Positions 6,901-12,088 of a DNA stretch of 12,088 nucleotides are shown piece by piece; position 1 is the first letter of the stretch; each line of letters starts with the position of its first letter. The translations under genes and the position numbers were made by a program. The notes below the pieces were generated by a model. That model had not been told where the DNA came from. It did no database searches and saw only the letters and a program-made list of their open reading frames with translations. Source of the DNA: an uncultured Treponema sp. (GTDB taxonomy: Bacteria; Spirochaetota; Spirochaetia; Treponematales; Treponemataceae); contig CAJOPO010000166.1 of NCBI GenBank assembly GCA_905236315.1, positions 1-12,088 of the forward strand. Direction: 5' to 3'.

Positions 6901-7495
6901 CATGATATTAAATGAATGGTACGATTCTCCTGCATTCCAAACACCAAGTCAGGAGCAAATTGCAGAAAAATTAAAGCAAGCAGGTCTTTCTCCTGATTGT
7001 AAGCAGATTGTTCATGATGGCTTTACAGGAGAACCATTTGTTAACCCTATATTCGTTGGTGTTATTTACTTTATGAAATTACACCACCTCGTTGATGATA
7101 AGATGCATGCTCGTTCAACAGGGCCTTATTCTTTAGTTACTCAGCAACCATTAGGTGGTAAAGCGCAGTTTGGTGGTCAGCGTCTTGGAGAAATGGAAGT
7201 ATGGGCACTAGAAGCTTATGGTGCTGCTAATACTTTGCAAGAAATGATGACTATAAAATCTGATGATATGAATGGTCGTTCTAAAGTGTATGAATCTATT
7301 GTAAAAGGTGACCCAAGTGCTCCTATTGGCGTTCCCGAATCCTTTAACGTTTTAGTTCAAGAGCTTAGAGGATTAGCACTCGATTTTACAATTTATGATG
7401 AGAAGGGAAAACAGATTGCTCTTACAGAGCGCGACCAGGAACTTATAGATAAAGCAGGTTCCAACACAGTAGAAAAGGAGGTGGAAAATGCGTGA
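3944..7495 (+). CDS. rpoB: DNA-directed RNA polymerase beta subunit
   Basis: This encodes the 1,183-residue beta subunit, which with beta-prime forms the active site and DNA channel. The rifampicin region is at residues 475-501 (E. coli 507-533). It has Asn499 in place of Ser531, Cys at the 518 equivalent, and Asp516 and His526 equivalents kept. [11 protein letters not shown] (774-784) contains the conserved E778/D779. [12 protein letters not shown] carries the catalytic-centre lysines K930 and K938. VPSRMNIGQ and [20 protein letters not shown] follow towards the C-terminus. The offset to E. coli numbering jumps from 35 to 135 between D779 and K930, so the E. coli insertion SI2 is absent. Length is close to what I recall for T. 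pallidum. The gene overlaps rpoC by 8 nt and stops with TGA. Confidence 0.98.
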   Translation: MFAKSKVIERKYFGKEIKDFMELPDLVDIQLSSYENFIQRDKLRTGQPLLNQGLQEVFTSTFPIESPNGDMVLDYDFYELDEANIKYSELECKKKSITYSVPLKARISLNFLSNGAILQKDIYMGDIPLMTDRGTFVINGAERVVVSQIHRSPGVIFKDEKGVFSSRIIPYRGSWLEFEIDQKKELIYAKIDRKKKILATIFLRALGFATREDIIKEFYLTEDVAVKEQKDSLVGKVLAKAVIIKGEDEEEKKLFRAGTKLYPHDVDDLVTNNVENISIIKFDARQNQGDKNEKNPSLDSEMIVNCFEREEILFAKEGEEISDEPSKEECLSKVYSVLQPGEPVTVEAAEKDLNSLFFSERRYELGRVGRYKLNKKFEYDHPVEDLTLTKEDIINTMKHLIKVYIGDEPLDDQDHLGNRRVRSVGELLTNQFKTAFARMERIAKDRMNVKDTDNFRPQDLISIKPIVSAIKEFFASSQLSQFMDQCNPLAELTHKRRLNALGPGGLSRDRAGFEVRDVHYTHYGRMCPIETPEGPNIGLIVSLAIFTRVNEYGFLEEPYRKVVDGKATEEVEYLSAMDEDKYYIGQVTEGMKDDGSFPTDLVSCRHHGDYTSISPKKIQYMDVSPRQVISVSASLVPFLEHDDANRALMGCNMQRQAVPLLFPEPPHVGTGMERKTAYDSGVLVKAKRAGEVVWVESDLIKIRPDESSMPNELDEYQLLKYQKTNSDTVNHQRPTVQVGEHVEKGAVLADGPATFNGELSLGRNILVGFVPWNGYNYEDAVLISQRVVKEDMYTSVHIHEFQTEIRETKLGPEKITRDVPNTSEKTRNNLDAEGIIRVGAKVRSGDILVGKVTPKNDTETTPEFKLLNSIFGEKAKEVRDASLRLPHGVQGVVIDIQRLKRSAGDELSPGVDEVVKVVIADKRKLVVGDKMAGRHGNKGVVARILPVEDMPYLDDGTPLDVCLNPLGVPSRMNIGQIMESELGRAGMILNEWYDSPAFQTPSQEQIAEKLKQAGLSPDCKQIVHDGFTGEPFVNPIFVGVIYFMKLHHLVDDKMHARSTGPYSLVTQQPLGGKAQFGGQRLGEMEVWALEAYGAANTLQEMMTIKSDDMNGRSKVYESIVKGDPSAPIGVPESFNVLVQELRGLALDFTIYDEKGKQIALTERDQELIDKAGSNTVEKEVENA

Positions 7496-10400
7496 TATTC
7501 AAGATTTTGCTAGCTTAAAAATAAAATTAGCTTCTCCAGATAATATAAGAGATTGGTCTTATGGTGAAGTAAAAAAGCCTGAAACAATAAATTACCGCAC
7601 ACTTCGTCCTGAGCGTGATGGTTTATTCTGTGAACGTATATTTGGTACCACAAAAGAATGGGAATGTTATTGTGGCAAATTTAAGAGTATTCGCTATAAG
7701 GGTGTTATATGTGACCGTTGTGGTGTAGAAGTAACTCATTTTAAGGTACGCCGTGAACGTACAGGTCATATTGAACTTGCAGCTCCAGTAAGCCATATCT
7801 GGTATTATCACTCAGTTCCAAGCCGAATGGGATTACTTTTAGACTTACAGGTGCAAGCTCTTCGTTCTGTGTTATATTATGAAAAATATATAGTAATAGC
7901 AGCTGGTGATACAGATTTAAAGCAAAATCAACTTTTAACAGAAGATGAATATAATGACGCTCGTGAACGCTATGGCGAAGTTTTTACAGCAGGTATGGGA
8001 GCAGAGGCAATAAAAACTTTGTTAGACAACCTTGACCTTGATGCAATGGCTGCTGAATTGCGTCAAAAAATGATAGACAAGGGAGCTAAGGTTGATAAAA
8101 GAACCTTGCGCAGAATGGAAATTGTAGAAGATTTCCGAAAGTCTGGTAACAAGGCTAGCTGGATGATTCTTGATGTTATTCCTGTTATTCCGCCTGATTT
8201 ACGTCCTATGGTTCAGCTTGATGGCGGTCGTTTTGCCACATCAGACCTAAACGATTTGTATAGACGAGTGATAAACAGAAATAATCGTCTAAAGCGATTA
8301 AAGGATTTATCTGCTCCTGATATAATTATTCGCAATGAAAAGCGTATGCTTCAAGAAGCCGTAGATGCCTTGTTTGATAACAGTAAACGTAAGCAGCGCG
8401 TTGTAAAAGGGGCTTCTAGTCGTCCTTTAAAATCTATAAGTGATATGCTAAAGGGAAAACAAGGTCGCTTTAGACAAAACTTACTTGGTAAACGTGTAGA
8501 TTATTCTGGGCGTTCTGTTATCGTTGTTGGGCCAGAATTAAAATTATGGCAATGCGGTTTACCAGAAAAAATGGCTTTGGAATTATTTAAGCCATTTATA
8601 ATGAAGAAACTTGTAGATAAAGGCATTGCTGGCAATATAAAAAAAGCAAAGATGTTCGTAGAAAGCGAAGCTCCTGAAGTATATGCTATCTTGGACGAAG
8701 TTGTTCGTGAACATCCTGTTATGCTTAACCGTGCTCCTACTTTGCACCGCTTAGGCATTCAAGCTTTTGAACCTGTTCTTGTTCCTGGTAAGGCTCTAAA
8801 ATTGCACCCTCTTGCTTGTAAAGCATTTAATGCTGACTTTGACGGCGACCAAATGGCTATCCATGTTCCACTAACTCAAGCTGCTCAAATGGAATGTTGG
8901 AACTTAATGCTTTCCGCTCGTAATTTGCTTGACCCCGCAAATGGAAATACTATTGTATATCCTTCTCAAGATATGGTTTTGGGCATTTTCTATATGACAG
9001 CCATAAAACCGCATGCAAAAGGGGAAGGGCATTTGTTTAGTTCTGCGGATGAAGTCCGTATGGCAGCATCTAGTGGTGCTATAGAATGGCAGGCAGAAAT
9101 AAAGATTCATAAAAACATTTTAAATAAATGTGTTCATGATGACCCCAATCCAGATGAAAAATATCTACTTACATCTGCAGGTCGCCTAGCATTTAATGAG
9201 GATATGCCTCCAGAAGTTGATTACTACAATGCTCAAATGGGCGATAAAGATTTGCGTAAGATGATAGAACGTGTTTATCATAATGCGCAGACTAGTGATA
9301 AAAAACTTCACTCTATTGTAGAAGAAAAATATAGGTTCACAAAATTAGATGAGGGGACTTTATCACAGATTGCTGCGGATAAAGAAATTCGTTCTAAAGT
9401 AAGCAAGTTATATAATCATTCTACAGAGATAGATGAATATACTTTCCGTGATATTTTGGAAGCTAACTTCAATACAGACCGTTCTTGGCTAACTATACAA
9501 ATGCTTGATGCTATAAAGGCATGTGGTTATAAGAATGCAACATTCTATGGAGCGACTTTATCTATGGACGATATTATTGTTCCAGAAGAAAAGAAAGCAA
9601 TGATTGAAGCTGCTGATAAAGAAATCGAAAAGATTATAAAAGATAGCTCTGAAGGTACTATAAGTGAGGGCGAAAGAAGCCAGAAATCTCAGTTTGTATG
9701 GACAAAGACTAATGATGACCTTACAGACATAATGTACGATAAAATGGCTAAAGACAAAGATGGCTTTAATACTATCTACATGATGGCTATTTCTGGAGCA
9801 CGTGGTTCTAAAAAGCAGATTTCTCAGTTAGCGGCTATGCGTGGTCTTATGCAAAAGCCTAATGGTGACATTATCGAATTGCCCATTCGCTCTAACTTTA
9901 AGGAAGGCTTATCTGTTATAGAATTCTTTATTTCTACAAACGGTGCTAGAAAAGGTTTGTCTGATACTGCTCTAAAAACAGCTGATGCAGGTTATATGAC
10001 CCGTCGCCTTGTTGACGTTGCACAGAATGTTGTCATTAATGAAGAAGATTGTGGAACCATAAATGGAATTGATTACACTGCTATAAAAGACGGTGAAACT
10101 GTAATAGAAAGTCTAGCCTCTCGTATTGCAGGACATTATTCTATAGAGCGTGTTATCGACCCAGTGTCTAAAGAATTGCTTTGCGATGTAAATCAATATA
10201 TAGATGAAAATCTTGCAGACAAAATAGATAAAGCTGGTGTAGAAAAGGTAAAGCTAAGAACTGTTTTAACTTGCGAAAGCGAATATGGAATTTGTGTAAA
10301 GTGCTATGGTAAAGACCTAGCTCGCAATAAAATCGTAGAGATAGGGGAAGCCGTTGGAACTATAGCAGCTCAATCTATTGGTCAGCCTGGTACACAGTTA

Positions 10401-12002
10401 ACTCTTCGTACGTTCCATACAGGTGGTGCCGCAGAAACTTCTAGCTCTGATAACCAAATAAAGATGAAATATCCTGTTTATATTCAAAATCTTTATGGTA
10501 CTCACGTTGTTACAAAAGAAGGTGATTGGCTATTTACTCGTCGTGGTGCAATGGTCGTTTCTAAATTGTTTAGCAAGTATCAAATAAATGAGGGCGACAA
10601 AGTATTCGTTAAAGATGGTGACCGCGTACGTAAAGATACCACACTTATTCAGCGAGGTTCAGAAGAAATCAAGGCTTCTGATAATGGTAGAATCCTTGTA
10701 AATAATGGCATTATTTATTTGTTAAGTAATGACCAAAAGGTTGAAATTTCTAACGGCTCTACTATCTATGCAAAATTTGCACGTCGCTTTGATAGTGCAA
10801 GTACAGAAGGACACGAAGTATGCTTTATAGCAGAACAGAGTGAACCTGTTGGAAAATTTGACCCATATACTGAGCCTATAATTGCAGAGGTAAGTGGTTA
10901 TGCCTACTTTGATGAAATTGAAGAAGGCGTTACACTAGAAAGAAAGACAGATTACAGCACTGGAATAGAAGAACTTCGTATAAGTGACCTTCATTTGGAT
11001 GTAAAGCAACCTAAGATTATAATCCGCGATGATGATGGTAACGAGTTAGGTTCTTATCACTTACCTGCTGGAACAATTTTAACTACGGAAGAAAAACAAA
11101 AGGTCGAAGCTGGTACTATCTTAGCAAAAATGCCTAAGGAAGCTGCAAAGGCTAATGATATTACTTTGGGTCTTCCTCGTGTTTCTGAATTGTTTGAAGG
11201 TCGCCATCCTAAAGTTCCTGCTGTTATATCACAGATTTCTGGTACAGTAAAATTTGGCAAAGTTGTGAAAGGCAAACGTAGTGTAATAGTTACAGATGAG
11301 TACGGTAAAGATTTTACTCACCTTGTTCCTATGAATAGACGACTTTTGGTTCGTGACGGAGACCAAGTTGAAGCAGGCGAAAAAATAAGCGATGGTTCTG
11401 TAGACCCTCATGATGTTCTTAACATCTTGGGCGAAAATGAATTGCAGAATTTCTTAATGGACGAAATCCAATCTGTATATCGTGCTCAGGGCGTTTCTAT
11501 AAATGATAAGCATATTGGTACTATTATTCGCCAAATGTTAAAGAAGGTTAGAGTTGAATTTGTAGGTGATACACGCTTTATCTTTGGTCAAGAAGTGAGC
11601 AAGTATGAGTTCCATGAAGAAAATGAAAGAGTTGTAAAGCAGGGCTTTGTTCCTGCCGTAGCACGTCCTATGTTCCAAGGTATAACAAAGGCAGCTCTTG
11701 CAACAGATTCATTTATTTCTGCTTCTTCTTTCCAGGAAACAACACGTGTTCTTACCAATGCAGCTATAGCAGGTAAGGTGGATAATCTACACGGCTTAAA
11801 AGAAAATGTTATTATTGGTCATATGATTCCTGCTGGTACAGGTATGCGACAGTATTCTTCTGTTAAACTTTATGATTCTTCTACTGAAGATTTAGATGCT
11901 AAGATGGAAGAAATATTACAGCTTCGCCATCAGGAAAAAATATTAGAAACAATGCCTGATGATGAACTTATATCAAGTATGGATTCATCTGATGGGGATT
12001 AA
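7488..12002 (+). CDS. rpoC: DNA-directed RNA polymerase beta-prime subunit
   Basis: This encodes the 1,504-residue catalytic subunit. The first zinc site is C60, C62, C75, C78. NADFDGDQM holds the Mg-binding aspartates D450, D452 and D454. The bridge helix lies at about 810-845. The second zinc site C855, C929, C936, C939 keeps the E. coli spacing exactly. The trigger loop has L973, R974 and H977 and is interrupted after GGAA (979-982) by an SI3-type insertion up to about residue 1220. There is also an extra stretch of about 62 residues near 598-665 compared with E. coli, just before the rim helices. The C-terminal [17 protein letters not shown] is standard, followed by an acidic tail. A strong AAAGGAGGTG site inside the end of rpoB and the 8-nt overlap imply coupling. 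Confidence 0.98.
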   Translation: MRDIQDFASLKIKLASPDNIRDWSYGEVKKPETINYRTLRPERDGLFCERIFGTTKEWECYCGKFKSIRYKGVICDRCGVEVTHFKVRRERTGHIELAAPVSHIWYYHSVPSRMGLLLDLQVQALRSVLYYEKYIVIAAGDTDLKQNQLLTEDEYNDARERYGEVFTAGMGAEAIKTLLDNLDLDAMAAELRQKMIDKGAKVDKRTLRRMEIVEDFRKSGNKASWMILDVIPVIPPDLRPMVQLDGGRFATSDLNDLYRRVINRNNRLKRLKDLSAPDIIIRNEKRMLQEAVDALFDNSKRKQRVVKGASSRPLKSISDMLKGKQGRFRQNLLGKRVDYSGRSVIVVGPELKLWQCGLPEKMALELFKPFIMKKLVDKGIAGNIKKAKMFVESEAPEVYAILDEVVREHPVMLNRAPTLHRLGIQAFEPVLVPGKALKLHPLACKAFNADFDGDQMAIHVPLTQAAQMECWNLMLSARNLLDPANGNTIVYPSQDMVLGIFYMTAIKPHAKGEGHLFSSADEVRMAASSGAIEWQAEIKIHKNILNKCVHDDPNPDEKYLLTSAGRLAFNEDMPPEVDYYNAQMGDKDLRKMIERVYHNAQTSDKKLHSIVEEKYRFTKLDEGTLSQIAADKEIRSKVSKLYNHSTEIDEYTFRDILEANFNTDRSWLTIQMLDAIKACGYKNATFYGATLSMDDIIVPEEKKAMIEAADKEIEKIIKDSSEGTISEGERSQKSQFVWTKTNDDLTDIMYDKMAKDKDGFNTIYMMAISGARGSKKQISQLAAMRGLMQKPNGDIIELPIRSNFKEGLSVIEFFISTNGARKGLSDTALKTADAGYMTRRLVDVAQNVVINEEDCGTINGIDYTAIKDGETVIESLASRIAGHYSIERVIDPVSKELLCDVNQYIDENLADKIDKAGVEKVKLRTVLTCESEYGICVKCYGKDLARNKIVEIGEAVGTIAAQSIGQPGTQLTLRTFHTGGAAETSSSDNQIKMKYPVYIQNLYGTHVVTKEGDWLFTRRGAMVVSKLFSKYQINEGDKVFVKDGDRVRKDTTLIQRGSEEIKASDNGRILVNNGIIYLLSNDQKVEISNGSTIYAKFARRFDSASTEGHEVCFIAEQSEPVGKFDPYTEPIIAEVSGYAYFDEIEEGVTLERKTDYSTGIEELRISDLHLDVKQPKIIIRDDDGNELGSYHLPAGTILTTEEKQKVEAGTILAKMPKEAAKANDITLGLPRVSELFEGRHPKVPAVISQISGTVKFGKVVKGKRSVIVTDEYGKDFTHLVPMNRRLLVRDGDQVEAGEKISDGSVDPHDVLNILGENELQNFLMDEIQSVYRAQGVSINDKHIGTIIRQMLKKVRVEFVGDTRFIFGQEVSKYEFHEENERVVKQGFVPAVARPMFQGITKAALATDSFISASSFQETTRVLTNAAIAGKVDNLHGLKENVIIGHMIPAGTGMRQYSSVKLYDSSTEDLDAKMEEILQLRHQEKILETMPDDELISSMDSSDGD

Positions 12003-12007
12003 AATTA

Positions 12008-12088
12008 GGGAACCTCGAAAAACTCCCTTTCAGAAAGTTTTTCGAGGTTCCTGCGAGTTGTAAGTCGCTATAATAGCGCGACTTACAA
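12008..12088 (+). repeat. Two-hairpin intergenic repeat element, right copy
   Basis: The element begins 5 nt after the rpoC stop. A perfect 16-bp stem (12009-12024 with 12036-12051) around an 11-nt loop is followed by TGCGA. A second perfect stem follows (TTGTAAGTCGC at 12058-12068 with GCGACTTACAA at 12078-12088), whose loop contains CTATAAT. The arrangement GGGAACCTC, hairpin, GAGGT, TGCGA, hairpin with CTATWAT loop is the same as in the left copy on the opposite strand. It will mark the 3' end of the rpoC mRNA. No T-run follows the first hairpin, so it is not a standard intrinsic terminator. The second stem may continue past the window end. Confidence 0.7.

Noticed and set aside
1..12088. 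Mobile element, CRISPR array, phage or defence genes
   Set aside because: All open frames of meaningful length on the plus strand are housekeeping genes, all longer minus-strand frames are shadows of them, and no regularly spaced direct repeats or transposase motifs are visible.

Overview
This is a housekeeping transcription/translation locus from an AT-rich bacterium, most likely a spirochaete of the genus Treponema (or a close relative). The evidence is the gene order tRNA-Thr, rpmG, tRNA-Trp, secE, nusG, rplK-rplA-rplJ-rplL, rpoB-rpoC, the asparagine at the beta-subunit position equivalent to E. coli Ser531 (a recognised spirochaete trait), a beta subunit of about 1,180 residues, and the [10 protein letters not shown] version of the L11 N-terminal loop. 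The AT-rich base composition argues against T. pallidum itself. Species cannot be named from the sequence alone.

Layout. Positions 1-84 hold two perfect hairpins (a repeat element) and 85-155 is AT-rich DNA without a gene. A near-consensus sigma-70 promoter (TTGACA, 17 bp, TATAGT) at 156-184 drives a rightward block: tRNA-Thr(GGT), rpmG (L33), tRNA-Trp(CCA), secE and nusG. A structured 127-nt gap with a probable L1 autoregulatory leader precedes rplK, rplA and rplJ. A 141-nt gap with a long stem precedes rplL. A 239-nt gap with a terminator-like hairpin precedes rpoB, and rpoC overlaps the end of rpoB by 8 nt. The window ends in a second copy of the two-hairpin element directly after the rpoC stop. 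Every gene is on the + strand, and no gene-free stretch exceeds 300 bases.

How the genes work together. NusG and the RNA polymerase subunits make up the transcription machinery. L11, L1, L10 and L7/L12 build the L1 stalk and the factor-binding stalk of the 50S subunit. SecE belongs to the SecYEG translocon. The three structured intergenic gaps lie where expression of ribosomal proteins and polymerase would need to be set separately: L1 feedback before rplK, a structure before the multicopy stalk protein L7/L12, and partial termination before rpoB.

No new enzymatic or defence system is visible. The observations most worth a second look are the two-hairpin repeat family at both ends (conserved junctions, different but perfectly paired stems), two enlarged lineage-type insertions in the beta-prime subunit, the unusual T-loop of tRNA-Thr, and the three RNA leaders.
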